Positions 9,341 through 18,283 of a stretch of 64,000 bases of DNA are shown piece after piece. Positions within the stretch are counted from its first letter, which is position 1. Every line of letters starts with the position of its first letter. The DNA comes from Chloroflexota bacterium (lineage in GTDB: Bacteria > Chloroflexota > Limnocylindria > QHBO01), in contig JAILWI010000001.1 in the NCBI GenBank assembly GCA_025699005.1, positions 716,908-780,907 on the forward strand, given 5' to 3'. The notes below the pieces were generated by a model that was not told the origin of the DNA, searched no databases, and saw only the letters and a program-made list of their open reading frames with translations. A program made the position numbers and the translations under genes.

Positions 9341-9708
9341 CGCTTCGATGCTACCCCCTGAGTTCGGGTGAGGTGAAGGAACGGCTGGTCCGGCGTGGGG
9401 CCGCGACGGACGGCTGATAGCCGTACCTCGCCGTCACCGACGTTCCTGAGCGTGCGCAGCGGCAGCCAGCCGAGGGCTAGTTGGTCGCCGGCCGCGAACG
9501 TCCGGGAGCCCCCGGCGAGGCAGTCGACCTGGAGCACGCCCCGTTCGATCACCACGAACGCGCCGGCCCACTCGGCGGCACTCGTCGGACGCTGCTCTCC
9601 CGGATCGAGCCGGAGGCTCCAGCGCTCGAACCGTCGACGGCCGTCGACGCCCGTCACGACCTCGAGGGGGCATTCTGGTTCATGTCGATGCTCCTCTGAA
9701 GAATCCAC
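9337..9708 (-). CDS. Small cupin-like protein, first gene of sigma operon
   Basis: About 123 residues, rich in beta-strand: [20 protein letters not shown] followed by [16 protein letters not shown] looks like the second half of a cupin barrel, but without the metal-binding histidines. The stop overlaps the sigma-factor ATG (ATGA). The start is uncertain: ATG at 9708 opens the frame, but an excellent Shine-Dalgarno (AGAGGAG) sits 7 nt before an ATG at 9683 that is in another frame, and a run of five G (9666-9670) lies between; a single-base indel could join the two. Function unknown; its place ahead of the sigma factor suggests a regulatory partner. Confidence 0.6.
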   Translation of the reverse strand: MDSSEEHRHEPECPLEVVTGVDGRRRFERWSLRLDPGEQRPTSAAEWAGAFVVIERGVLQVDCLAGGSRTFAAGDQLALGWLPLRTLRNVGDGEVRLSAVRRGPTPDQPFLHLTRTQGVASKR

Positions 9709-9852
9709 GCTGTCGTCGCGGGTAGGACGCCGTCACGGCCGCCGACTCATCGGTCGGCGAGACGCTGGAGTCGCCCTTACGCCATTGCGCCGATGAGATT
9801 CGGCCACGGATCCGGTCGAATGGACATCAACCCGACTGAGAACGAGTGACGC

Positions 9853-11445
9853 ATGACCACGACGACTCCTCCCAAGGCAACCCGACGCGAATGGATCGGC
9901 CTGTCCGTCCTCGCCCTGGCCACGCTGCTGTACGTGATGGACCTCACCGTCCTCCACCTCGCGGTGCCGGCGCTCAGCGCCGACCTCGAGCCGACGAGCG
10001 CCCAGCTGCTGTGGATCATCGACATCTACGGCTTCATGGTGGCGGGCGCGCTCATCACGATGGGCACCCTGGGCGACCGGATCGGACGGCGCCGGCTGCT
10101 CATGATCGGCGCCGCCGTGTTCGGGATCTTCTCACTGCTCGCCGCGTTCTCCGTGAGCTCCGAGATGCTCATCCTGAGCCGCGCGCTGCTCGGCCTGGCC
10201 GGCGCGACCCTGGCCCCGTCGACCCTGTCGCTGATCTTCCACATGTTCAACGACTCTCGGGAGCGATCGATCGCCATCGGCGTCTGGATCGGCGGCTTCA
10301 GCGCCGGCAGCGCCGTCGGTCCGGTGCTCGGTGGCCTCATGCTCGAGTTCTTCTGGTGGGGATCGGTCTTCCTGCTGGCCCTGCCGGTCATGGCGGCGCT
10401 GCTCGTCCTCGGCCCACGCGTCCTCCCCGAGTACCGGGACCCTGACGCCGGCCGGCTCGACATCCTGAGCGCCGCGATGTCGGTCGCCGCGCTGCTCGCC
10501 ATCATCTTCGGCCTGAAGCAGATCGCGCAGGACGGGTTCGGGCCGCTGCCCCTCGTCGCCATCGCGGCCGGCTTCGCGGTCGGGGTCGCCTGGGTGTGGC
10601 GCCAGCAGCGACTGACCGATCCGATGATCGACGTCAGCCTGTTCCGGATCCGTGCCTTCAACGCGGCGCTCGCCGTGAACTTCCTGTCGATCTTCGTGAT
10701 GGTCGGCTACTTCCTGTTCGTCGCCCAGTACCTCCAGCTCGTCGTCGGGCTCTCGCCGCTCGAGGCAGGCCTCTGGTCGCTGCCATCGGCCTTCGCGTTC
10801 ATCATCGGCTCGCAGCTCGCGCCGCGGGTCGTGCAGCGGGTGCGGCCCGCCAGCCTCATCGGCGGCGGCTTGGCGCTCGCGGCGCTCGGGCTGTTCATGC
10901 TGAGCCGCGTCGGGTCGACCGACGGGTTGGTCATGCTCGTCGCCGCCTCGGTCGTCATCTCGCTGGGAATGGCTCCCGTCTTCGGCATCACGACCGAGCT
11001 CATCGTCGGTTCCGCGCCGCCGGAGCGCGCGGGGGCCGCCTCCGGGATCAGCGAGACCGGGGCCGAGCTGGGCGGGGCCCTGGGAATCGCGATCCTGGGG
11101 AGCATCGGCGTCGCGATCTACCGTGGCGAGGTCGGCAGCGAGCTGCCGGCGACGGTTCCCGCTGCCGCTGCCGATGCGGCGCGCGACACGCTCGGCGGCG
11201 CGGTGGCGGTAGCCGGTTACCTGCCCGACGCCATCGCCACCATGGTCCTCACCGTCGCGCGCGATGCCTTCGTGCACGGGATGCAGCTCACGAGCGCCGT
11301 CGCCGCGGTGATCGCGGTCGGCCTGGCGCTCACCGCGGTGCTCACGCTCCGCTCACACGGCTCACCGCCGGCCGAGTCCGCGAGCGGCGTGGACGACGCC
11401 CACGCATCCTCGGCCGCGCCGATGCCGAACGCAGCGCAAGGCTGA
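9853..11445 (+). CDS. MFS exporter, DHA2 family (14 TM, EmrB/QacA-like)
   Basis: 530 residues with about fourteen hydrophobic helices. Residues 23-35 (YVMDLTVLHLAVP) match the D1 motif of DHA2 drug:H+ antiporters, motif A is GTLGDRIGRRRLL and motif C-like GSAVGPVLGG follows in helix 5. Closest in style to SmvA/QacA-type exporters of cationic biocides and dyes, located in the cytoplasmic membrane. The start ATG at 9853 opens directly on the conserved N-terminus. It runs divergently from the sigma operon with 144 bases between, and ends 2 bases from the stop of the convergent phosphatase-like gene. Confidence 0.9.
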   Translation: MTTTTPPKATRREWIGLSVLALATLLYVMDLTVLHLAVPALSADLEPTSAQLLWIIDIYGFMVAGALITMGTLGDRIGRRRLLMIGAAVFGIFSLLAAFSVSSEMLILSRALLGLAGATLAPSTLSLIFHMFNDSRERSIAIGVWIGGFSAGSAVGPVLGGLMLEFFWWGSVFLLALPVMAALLVLGPRVLPEYRDPDAGRLDILSAAMSVAALLAIIFGLKQIAQDGFGPLPLVAIAAGFAVGVAWVWRQQRLTDPMIDVSLFRIRAFNAALAVNFLSIFVMVGYFLFVAQYLQLVVGLSPLEAGLWSLPSAFAFIIGSQLAPRVVQRVRPASLIGGGLALAALGLFMLSRVGSTDGLVMLVAASVVISLGMAPVFGITTELIVGSAPPERAGAASGISETGAELGGALGIAILGSIGVAIYRGEVGSELPATVPAAAADAARDTLGGAVAVAGYLPDAIATMVLTVARDAFVHGMQLTSAVAAVIAVGLALTAVLTLRSHGSPPAESASGVDDAHASSAAPMPNAAQG

Positions 11446-11447
11446 GC

Positions 11448-11852
11448 TCAGCCCTTCCGGCCACCTGACTGCGCCAGCCGGGCGGCAAGAGCCTCGGCGT
11501 GGTTCCGGATGGCGCTCAGGCATCCGTCGAGGTCATCGCTGAGGAGCGGGACATCCCACTCGACGATCGCGCGAGTCGTCGGGATCGAGCCGCGCTCGCA
11601 CCCGATGCTCACGACGATGTCGGCCCGCTCCGCATCGGACGCCGCGACGCGGCGAGGCTGCCATGCGATGGGGTGGCCGTCGGCCTCGAGCGCGGCGACC
11701 ACGGCGGGGATGTTCCGCTCGTCGGGCTCGGGTCCGGCGACGTCGATGACCGTCTCGAGGTTCAGTCGCTCGGCCGCCGCGCGGAAGTAGGTGGCGGCGG
11801 CCAGGCTCTTGCCGGCGGCGTGCGGGCAGAGGAAGAGGACGCGGGTGGACAT
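11448..11852 (-). CDS. Low-molecular-weight phosphatase/arsenate-reductase-like protein with altered P-loop
   Basis: 134 residues with the LMW protein tyrosine phosphatase/ArsC fold: a start strand RVLFLCPHAAGKS, later IVVSIGCERG and a terminal helix. The catalytic loop should be C-x5-R-S/T; here Cys9 is kept but Lys15 replaces the phosphate-binding arginine (CPHAAGKS). The usual D-P near the general acid is also absent (WDVPLLSDD). It may be a weak or non-phosphatase relative. It abuts the stop of the PEBP lipoprotein gene (11853), so the two form an operon. Confidence 0.75.
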   Translation of the reverse strand: MSTRVLFLCPHAAGKSLAAATYFRAAAERLNLETVIDVAGPEPDERNIPAVVAALEADGHPIAWQPRRVAASDAERADIVVSIGCERGSIPTTRAIVEWDVPLLSDDLDGCLSAIRNHAEALAARLAQSGGRKG

Positions 11853-12410
11853 CTACGAGCCGCCCCGCGTATAGGTGCCGGTCAGCGTGGTGGACGCCAG
11901 CGTGCGATCACCGATCGCGTCACGCAGCTCGTCGGCGGTGAACCCGGGCCCCAGTCCTGTCGGTGACGAAAGCGCCACGAGCGTGAAGGCGTACCGGTGC
12001 GTCCCGGACGGGGGGCACGGCCCGCCATAGCCGGAGCGGCCGAAGTCGTTCCGTCCCTCGGTGCCGCCGCCCGCGCTCCCTTCGGGCAGCCCTGCCGCGT
12101 CCGAAGGGACGTCGGCCACCACCCAGTGGACGAAGCCGCGGGCGTCGGGATCGTCGACGAGCAGGGCGTAGCCCGCCGTGCCCTCGGGGACGCCGGCCCA
12201 GGCAAGGGGCGGGGAGAGATCCTCTCCATCGCAGGAGAACCGTGGCGGAATGGCCTCGCCCTCCGCGAAGACATCGCTGGTCAGGGTCAACGTCGCATCG
12301 GTCATGGATGGTGCCTCGGTGCTGGGATCGGCGGCGCCGCACCCGGCCATCACGAGCAGGAGCGCGATGAGCATCGCGAGCCCGGCACGTGATCGGCTCG
12401 AGTCTGCCAT
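11853..12410 (-). CDS. PEBP-family (YbhB/YbcL-like) lipoprotein
   Basis: 185 residues. The N-terminus has a positively charged stretch, a hydrophobic core and the lipobox LVMAGC (Cys24), so the mature protein should be lipid-anchored outside the membrane. The rest is a phosphatidylethanolamine-binding/RKIP-like fold: FSCDGEDLSPPLAW, LLVDDPDARGFVHWVV and the YGGPCPPSGTHRYAFTLVAL segment form its anion-binding pocket. Bacterial members have no settled function. Cotranscribed with the phosphatase-like gene downstream (stop and start adjacent). Confidence 0.88.
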   Translation of the reverse strand: MADSSRSRAGLAMLIALLLVMAGCGAADPSTEAPSMTDATLTLTSDVFAEGEAIPPRFSCDGEDLSPPLAWAGVPEGTAGYALLVDDPDARGFVHWVVADVPSDAAGLPEGSAGGGTEGRNDFGRSGYGGPCPPSGTHRYAFTLVALSSPTGLGPGFTADELRDAIGDRTLASTTLTGTYTRGGS

Positions 12411-12462
12411 GCACCGATCATCCCGCCGGCCGCAAGGGGGCCGGGCGCGTGACCGCCCGTGT

Positions 12463-12468
12463 CATCAT
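12463..12468 (+). promoter_or_regulatory. Possible -10 box for a leaderless start at 12475
   Basis: CATCAT ends 6 nt before the ATG at 12475, matching the spacing seen at other genes here, but the hexamer itself is weak. Confidence 0.25.
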
Positions 12469-12474
12469 CTGGGC

Positions 12475-13851
12475 ATGGACCCGCGGTGGCTCCTCGCCCT
12501 CGCCTGGCTCGCCGGCTTCACGCTCATCGACTCGAGCATCGTCAGCCTGGCCCTCCCCGATATCGCGAACGATTTCGACCGCACGGTCGGACAGCTGGCC
12601 TGGGTCTCCACCGGGTATCTGCTCGCCCTGGCGGCGACGCTCCTCGCGGCCGGCAGGTTGAGCGATCGCTACGGCCAGCGTCCGGTGCTCGCCGGCGGCG
12701 CCATCGGCTTCTTCGTGGCTACCCTCGCGTGCGGCCTCGCGCCGACGTACGAGCTGCTCGTCGCGCTCCGCGTGGTGCAGGGCATCTTCGGGGGGATCCT
12801 CTACACGGTGTCGCTGGCGATCACGGTGACGGCGTTTCCTCCGGAGCGGCGCGCATCGGCCATCGGCATCTATTTCACGTCCGGTGCGCTCGGCGCGGTG
12901 ATCGGACCGGTGGTCGGGGGTTTCCTCACCGATCTCGGCGGCTGGCGCCTGGTGTTCCTCGCCCAGCTGCCGCTGCCCTTCGTGGTCGCCCTCGGTGCGG
13001 TCGTCCTGCTGCCGCGGGTCACCCGGCGGACCGGTCCGTTCGACATCGCCGGAATCGCGAGCGCCTCGCTCCTCGTCGTCGCCACCACGTTCGCCATGCT
13101 CCAGCTGGCGGAGCCGGGTGGCGCGACCATGGCCGCCGTGGCGGCGCTCGTCGCGGTCGGCGCGCTCGTTGCGTTCCTCGTCATCGAGCGTCGCGTTCCC
13201 GATCCCGCGGTGAAGCTGAGCATCTTCGGGAACGCGCGGTTCGTCGTCGCGACGGTCGCGGGCGCCGGCGCGTGGTTCGCGATCATGTCGGCGACGATCT
13301 ACACCGCGCTCTACCTCCAGCTGGCTCGGGAATTCTCGGCGGCCGATGCGGGACTGATCCTCCTCGCTGCTCCGCTCGTGGCGCTCATCGGCTTCCCGTT
13401 CGGCGGCCGCTTCGTGCGGGCGGTCGGAGTGGATCGGGCGAACCTCATCGGGGTCTCGCTCATGCTGCTTGGATCGGCCTTCATGCTCACGTGGGGCGCC
13501 GACACGCCCGTGTGGTGGGTCGTGGGCACGGGGCTCGTCACCGGCGCCGGGATCGCGGTCACGCTCGTGGCCAGCGCGACGGACGCCCTGGCCCAGTTCC
13601 GGCCCGAGGATGCCGGCACCGGCTCCGCGCTCTTCAACAGCCTCCGCCAGTTCGGGGCGGCGATGGGCGTCGCGGTGCCAGCCGTCGCCTTCGAGCTGGT
13701 CGCTTCGGGATCCCGGTCGGCGGCGGCATCGCTCGAGGGAAGCACCGCGGCATTCGCGATCCGGACCACCGTCCTCGCCGTTCCGCTGATCCTCGTGGCC
13801 TTGGGGTGGCGCCGTCGCCGCCAGCGCGCGGGAGAGCCGCTACCCGCCTGA
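12475..13851 (+). CDS. MFS exporter, EmrB/QacA-like
   Basis: 458 residues, highly hydrophobic. D1-like motif FTLIDSSIVSLALPDIANDF (about residues 15-34), motif A AAGRLSDRYGQRPVL and motif C-like GALGAVIGPVVGGFL identify a DHA2-type drug:H+ antiporter; length suggests 12-14 helices. ATG at 12475 was chosen because the conserved N-terminus begins there; upstream in-frame sequence encodes no recognisable protein and overlaps the divergent lipoprotein gene. Likely exports hydrophobic cations or drugs; substrate unknown. Confidence 0.88.
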   Translation: MDPRWLLALAWLAGFTLIDSSIVSLALPDIANDFDRTVGQLAWVSTGYLLALAATLLAAGRLSDRYGQRPVLAGGAIGFFVATLACGLAPTYELLVALRVVQGIFGGILYTVSLAITVTAFPPERRASAIGIYFTSGALGAVIGPVVGGFLTDLGGWRLVFLAQLPLPFVVALGAVVLLPRVTRRTGPFDIAGIASASLLVVATTFAMLQLAEPGGATMAAVAALVAVGALVAFLVIERRVPDPAVKLSIFGNARFVVATVAGAGAWFAIMSATIYTALYLQLAREFSAADAGLILLAAPLVALIGFPFGGRFVRAVGVDRANLIGVSLMLLGSAFMLTWGADTPVWWVVGTGLVTGAGIAVTLVASATDALAQFRPEDAGTGSALFNSLRQFGAAMGVAVPAVAFELVASGSRSAAASLEGSTAAFAIRTTVLAVPLILVALGWRRRRQRAGEPLPA

Positions 13852-13877
13852 CGAACGGGCGCCGTACTGGTTGCTGA

Positions 13878-14228
13878 TCAGCCGGAGCCGCAGTGCTGGT
13901 CGGCGATCTCGACGATCTCCGCCAGGTCGAACGGCTTGCGGATGATGGCCGAGACGTCGAGGTCCGAGATCTCGCCGACGAAGGCGGAGACGACGGCGAC
14001 CGGGATGTCCGCCAGGTCGGGCTCGGCGAGCATGTGCTCGCGCAGCTGCCAGCCGTCCATCCTCGGCATCATGAGGTCCACGATGGCGAGGCAGGGCCGG
14101 ATGCCGTCCCGCAGCATGTCGAGGGCGGCGACGCCATCCGGCGCGCTCTGCACGACATGCCCCTCGTCCTCGAGGACGGATCGAATGACCTCGACGATGG
14201 CAGGCTCGTCCTCCACGATCAGGATCAT
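13878..14228 (-). CDS. Single-domain response regulator (CheY-like receiver)
   Basis: 116 residues, receiver domain only. Acidic pair in ILIVEDEP (residues 3-10), phosphoacceptor Asp in AIVDLMMPRMDGW (about residue 53), and Lys in IIRKPFD (about residue 99) complete the phosphorylation site. No output domain is present, so it probably relays phosphate or acts by protein contact. The ATG at 14228 overlaps the kinase stop by ATGA, so the kinase and this receiver are a coupled pair. Confidence 0.92.
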   Translation of the reverse strand: MILIVEDEPAIVEVIRSVLEDEGHVVQSAPDGVAALDMLRDGIRPCLAIVDLMMPRMDGWQLREHMLAEPDLADIPVAVVSAFVGEISDLDVSAIIRKPFDLAEIVEIADQHCGSG

Positions 14229-16426
14229 GGCGCGGCCCGCTCGGCTTCTGCCGCGGCAGCGGGCCGCCGCGGAAGCTCGATCGTGAACGTGCTGCCGCGG
14301 CCCTCCCCGGGGCTCTCCGCCCACATCCGGCCACCCATGGTCATGACGATCTCCCGACTCACGGCAAGCCCCAGGCCGAGCCCGGGGTAGTGCTGGGCGG
14401 CGGCGTTCGGCGCGCGGGTGAACGGCTCGAAGATGGCGTCGAGCTGCTCCGCTGCGATGCCGATTCCCGAGTCCGTTACCCGGATCCGAACCACGTCCTC
14501 GCGTGTCGTCACCTCGACCTCCACGTTCCCGTCATCGGGTGAGTACTTCAGCGCATTGCCGATGAGGTTGCCGATGACCTGCGCCAGCCGTGCCCGGTCC
14601 CAGACACCGTCGACCGGCTCGTCGGGGAGGATCGTCCGCACGCGGTCGCGCATCGCGGGGTCGTGGAGGTCCTCGATCGTCTCGCGCACGACCATCGTCA
14701 TGTCGAGCTCGGTGGGCTTGAGGTCGACGGCCTGGCCCCGAAGCCGGTCCGCGTCGAGCAGATCCTCGACGAGCCGCTGGAGCTGGTCGATGCCCTGTCC
14801 CAGGCGCCGGACCGAGGCTTCGAGCTGCTGACGCTGCGTGTCGGGGTCCGAGCCTTCCGCCGCGAGCCGGCGACCGAGGAGCTCCCAGTGCCCGCGGACG
14901 ACGGACAGGGGCGTCCGCAGCTCGTGCGACGCGACCGCCAGGAACCGGTCGCGCAACGCGACAGCCTGCTCGGCGGAGCGGTAGAGCTGGGCGTTGTCGA
15001 TCGCGAGCGCCGCCCGTCGCGTGATGTCCTCGGCGGTCGCCACGTCGTCGGTCTCGAAGGGCGGCCGGCTCGCGGAGCGTACGAACGAGATGGCGCCCAT
15101 GACGGCGCCGCGTCCGACGAGCGGGACCACGACGTGGGAGCCGATCCCGACGGCTCGGAGCAGCTCGAGGTGCCGGGGATCGCGGGCTCGCGCCGCCAGG
15201 TCGCCGTCCTCGACCGACTCCCACACCGTCTCGCCCTCGCTGATCGCGCGGTGGATGGGATGTGGCGGCTCCTCGTCCTCTGCCGGGGGGTACGTGGCCC
15301 GGAGCTCGGCGATGTGATCGGCGACCCGAGGATCGGCATGGCGCGACGCGATCGCGCGCAGCGATGGACCGTCCGTGACGAGGTCGACGATGCACCAGTC
15401 GGCGAAGTCCGGCACGACCGTATCGACCAGGCTCTGTGCGCTGACCTCGGCGCTCAGCGAGCTCACCAGCCGTTCGCTCACTCTCGCCAGGAGCTCGAAG
15501 TGGCCGCGGGCGCGGTCCGCCTCCTCCCGGGCCTCGCGTTCCTGGGCGACCAGGCGCGCGTCGTTGATGGTGGCCGCGGCCAGGGCGGCGAGATGGCCGA
15601 TCGTCTCGGCCACTTCGTCGGGGATCGCGTGGCGGAAGAAGCCGACCATCGCGCCGAGCAGCTGATCCCCGGCCACGAGCGGGAGAGCGATGACGCTGAC
15701 GATGCGCTCGCGGGCGACGAACTCCTGGTCGAACGCGGGGTTGCCACCCAGACCGACGCGGATGAACGGCTCTCGCTCGCGAGCCACGACGGCGACCTTG
15801 GCGGGGCTCGTCGCGATGTCGATGACCTCGCGCGTGCTGCCCTTGATGCGGGTCGTGATCCCGCCGCTGGTCTGGAGGCGGAGCGTGTTCGTCTCCGGGT
15901 CGTGGATCCAGGTACGTGCCAGCGCCGCGTCGAAGTCGTCGACCAGGACGTCGGTCAACGTCTGCAGCACGACGCTGGGATCCACCTTGGTCCACAGCCG
16001 GGTATGCGCTGCGGTGGTCGCCTTGAGATAGCGAAGGATGGCGATGTGGCGCTCGAGGTCGACCTGCTCGGTCGCCCCACGCAGCACGCCGACGACCAGG
16101 GGCGTTCCGTCCGCGTCAGCGACCTCGGCCAGGCTCAGCTCGACGTCACGCTCGGTTCCGTCGCGACGGCGCGCGGGCAGGTGGATCGGGCCGTCGAAGA
16201 GCGTCTTCGTGCCCGTGGAGACGTAGCGTCGGAACCCGCGGTCATGGGCGTCGTGCATGCGGTCCGGCTGGATGCTGTGGAGCGAGCTCCCGACGAGCTC
16301 GGATGGCGACCAGCCGAGCAGCCCTTCGACGGCCGTGTTGGCATACACGATCTCCGACGTATGATCGGCGACGATCACCGCCTCGGGGATGGCGTCGAGC
16401 AGCGCGCCGAACTCGATCTGCGTCAC
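14225..16426 (-). CDS. PAS-GAF-GAF sensor histidine kinase
   Basis: About 733 residues, apparently soluble. Order: PAS (residues 5-115, ALLDAIPEAVIVADHTSEIV), two GAF domains (about 130-285 and 305-480), HisKA with the H-box SHELRTPLSVVRGHWELL, and HATPase_c with the N-box NLIGNALKYS, G1 DSGIGI and G2 GLGLGLAVS. It should autophosphorylate on His and pass phosphate to the coupled receiver at 13878-14228. The start is taken as GTG at 16426 because TAGTCT lies 7 nt upstream; an earlier GTG at 16450 is possible. Confidence 0.92.
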   Translation of the reverse strand: MTQIEFGALLDAIPEAVIVADHTSEIVYANTAVEGLLGWSPSELVGSSLHSIQPDRMHDAHDRGFRRYVSTGTKTLFDGPIHLPARRRDGTERDVELSLAEVADADGTPLVVGVLRGATEQVDLERHIAILRYLKATTAAHTRLWTKVDPSVVLQTLTDVLVDDFDAALARTWIHDPETNTLRLQTSGGITTRIKGSTREVIDIATSPAKVAVVAREREPFIRVGLGGNPAFDQEFVARERIVSVIALPLVAGDQLLGAMVGFFRHAIPDEVAETIGHLAALAAATINDARLVAQEREAREEADRARGHFELLARVSERLVSSLSAEVSAQSLVDTVVPDFADWCIVDLVTDGPSLRAIASRHADPRVADHIAELRATYPPAEDEEPPHPIHRAISEGETVWESVEDGDLAARARDPRHLELLRAVGIGSHVVVPLVGRGAVMGAISFVRSASRPPFETDDVATAEDITRRAALAIDNAQLYRSAEQAVALRDRFLAVASHELRTPLSVVRGHWELLGRRLAAEGSDPDTQRQQLEASVRRLGQGIDQLQRLVEDLLDADRLRGQAVDLKPTELDMTMVVRETIEDLHDPAMRDRVRTILPDEPVDGVWDRARLAQVIGNLIGNALKYSPDDGNVEVEVTTREDVVRIRVTDSGIGIAAEQLDAIFEPFTRAPNAAAQHYPGLGLGLAVSREIVMTMGGRMWAESPGEGRGSTFTIELPRRPAAAAEAERAAP

Positions 16427-16433
16427 GCCGGCG

Positions 16434-16439
16434 AGACTA
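16434..16439 (-). promoter_or_regulatory. -10 box for a leaderless kinase start at 16426
   Basis: On the minus strand TAGTCT ends 7 nt before the GTG at 16426. This decides the kinase start against the upstream GTG at 16450, which precedes the box. Confidence 0.4.
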
Positions 16440-16492
16440 GCACGGGGCACCCGCTCCGCAGTCGCCGCCGCGCACGTCGGATCGGCTTGGCC

Positions 16493-18250
16493 CTAGACCT
16501 CACCGGACGCGTCGCTCAGCCGCCAGGCGGCGTTGATGAGTCCCACGTGGCTCAGCGCCTGCGGCATGTTCCCGAGCGGCTCACCGCTGTCGAGCGCCAC
16601 CTCCTCGGCCATGAGCCCCAGGTCGTTCGCGCAGCCGGCGGTCGCGGTGAACCGCGCCTCCGCGCGCTCGCGGTCTCCGGCCAGTGCCCAGCACTCCGCC
16701 AGCCAGAATCCGCACAGCACGAACGCGCTGCCCTCGTCGGCCCAGCGCTGGACCCCGCGCTCGGTGGCGAGGCGCTCCTCGATCCGCTCGAGGGTTGCCA
16801 CCATCCGCTCATCATCGCCCTCGATGATCCCGACGAGCGGCATGAGCAGGACCGATGCGTCGAGCCGATCCGATCCGATCGCGCCCGTGAAGGCCCGCAC
16901 GTCGGCGTTCCAGCCCTCCTCGAGCACCGCGCGCCGCGCCGCATCGCGTTCCGCGGACCAGGCGGCGACCCGGTCCTCGGCGGCAAGCCGTGGCGCGAGC
17001 TTCACCGCGCGGTCCAGCGCGACCCACGACATCACCTTCGAGCTCAGGTAGTGGCGCGAACGGTCGCGCGCCTCCCACATGCCGTAGTCCGGGTCGCGCC
17101 AGTTCGATGCGGCACGCTCGGCAAGGCCCACGAGGGTCGTGCGAATCGGCCCGCGCACTTCGTCGTCGAGGTAGTCGCGCATGAGGTGCGCGCTGTCGAG
17201 GACCTCGCCCATGACGTCGAGCTGCGTCTGGGTCCAGGCCTCGTTGCCGATGCGGACCGGGCGCGAGCCACGGAAGCCGGCGAGATGGCCGAGCTCGTGC
17301 TCGGTGAGGTCGCGCTCGCCCTCCACGCCGAACATGATCTGGACGTGCTCGCCGTCGAGCCGTCCCAGCGCGCGGGCGATCCAGTCGAGGTACTGGACCG
17401 GCTCGTCGGGGCAGGCGGCGATCCACAGCGAGCGAACCACGAACGCGAGGTCGCGGAGCCAGGCGAAGCGGTAATCCCAGTTCCATTCCTCGCCGATCCG
17501 CTCCGGAAGCGACGTCGTGGGCGCCGCGACGACGACCCCGCTCGGTGCGTAGGTGAGCGCCTGGAGGACCATGGCGCTGCGCTGCATCGCATCGGCGTGC
17601 GGTCCGGCCAGCGGCTCGTGGGTCGACGCCCACGATCGCCATCCCTCGCCGGTTTCGCGCAGGGCGGTCGCCGCGTCGCGGCCGTCCGGCTCGCCGCACG
17701 CCAGCACCCAGGACGCCTCCTCGCCCTGCGCGAGCCGGATCCGGCCCGTGATCCCGCCGCCATCCACCTGGTGGGGGATGGAGGTCACGAGCCGCATGCG
17801 CGTCGGGCCCCCGGTGATCTCCCAGCCGTTCGCCGTCTCGACGAGGTGCGGGTGGACGAGCCCGTATTCGGGACGCGGGACGAGCTCCGCGCGCAGGTCG
17901 ACCTTGCCGCGGGTGCAGACGGCGCGACGGACGAGGTGGGTGGACGGCAGCCCGCTGATGCTGTGACCGGTGCTGCCGGCGCCCAGCGCGAGCGCGTCGG
18001 TCAGCTCAAGGTCGCCGTGGGGCGCGTGGAACGTCGTGCGCAGGATCGGTCCACCATCGAGGTACGCGCGCTCGACAGCGCCATCGGCCACGGGACGAAT
18101 CGTCCAGTGGCCGGCATCGGCGCCCAGGAGGCTCCCGAACACGGATGCCGCGTCGAAGCGCCCGGGCGAGAACCAGACGATGGAGCCGCCGCGATCGGCC
18201 ATGGCGGCCGTTCGGCGGTCGGAGAGCAGGGCGAGGTCATCGATCCGCAT
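16493..18250 (-). CDS. Glycoside hydrolase family 15 (trehalase/glucoamylase-like)
   Basis: 585 residues with the GH15 plan: a beta-sandwich N-terminal domain (1-230) and an (alpha/alpha)6 barrel. Visible landmarks are EWNWDYRFAWLRD (255-267), the general-acid region YGMWEARDRSRHYLSSK with Glu at about 393, and the late segment MAEEVALDSGEPLGNMPQAL whose Glu pair includes the likely base. In actinobacteria and relatives this subgroup often hydrolyses trehalose. No signal peptide, so cytosolic. It follows the cyclase gene by 33 bases on the same strand and may be cotranscribed with it. No MalQ or TreS gene is nearby. Confidence 0.88.
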   Translation of the reverse strand: MRIDDLALLSDRRTAAMADRGGSIVWFSPGRFDAASVFGSLLGADAGHWTIRPVADGAVERAYLDGGPILRTTFHAPHGDLELTDALALGAGSTGHSISGLPSTHLVRRAVCTRGKVDLRAELVPRPEYGLVHPHLVETANGWEITGGPTRMRLVTSIPHQVDGGGITGRIRLAQGEEASWVLACGEPDGRDAATALRETGEGWRSWASTHEPLAGPHADAMQRSAMVLQALTYAPSGVVVAAPTTSLPERIGEEWNWDYRFAWLRDLAFVVRSLWIAACPDEPVQYLDWIARALGRLDGEHVQIMFGVEGERDLTEHELGHLAGFRGSRPVRIGNEAWTQTQLDVMGEVLDSAHLMRDYLDDEVRGPIRTTLVGLAERAASNWRDPDYGMWEARDRSRHYLSSKVMSWVALDRAVKLAPRLAAEDRVAAWSAERDAARRAVLEEGWNADVRAFTGAIGSDRLDASVLLMPLVGIIEGDDERMVATLERIEERLATERGVQRWADEGSAFVLCGFWLAECWALAGDRERAEARFTATAGCANDLGLMAEEVALDSGEPLGNMPQALSHVGLINAAWRLSDASGEV

Positions 18251-18283
18251 CTGGCTCCCAGTGCATGTCGACGGCCATGAGGC

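Noticed and set aside
14663..18280. Long plus-strand open frame of about 1,205 codons across kinase and GH15
   Set aside because: Covers two well-supported minus-strand genes and their gap; no domains.
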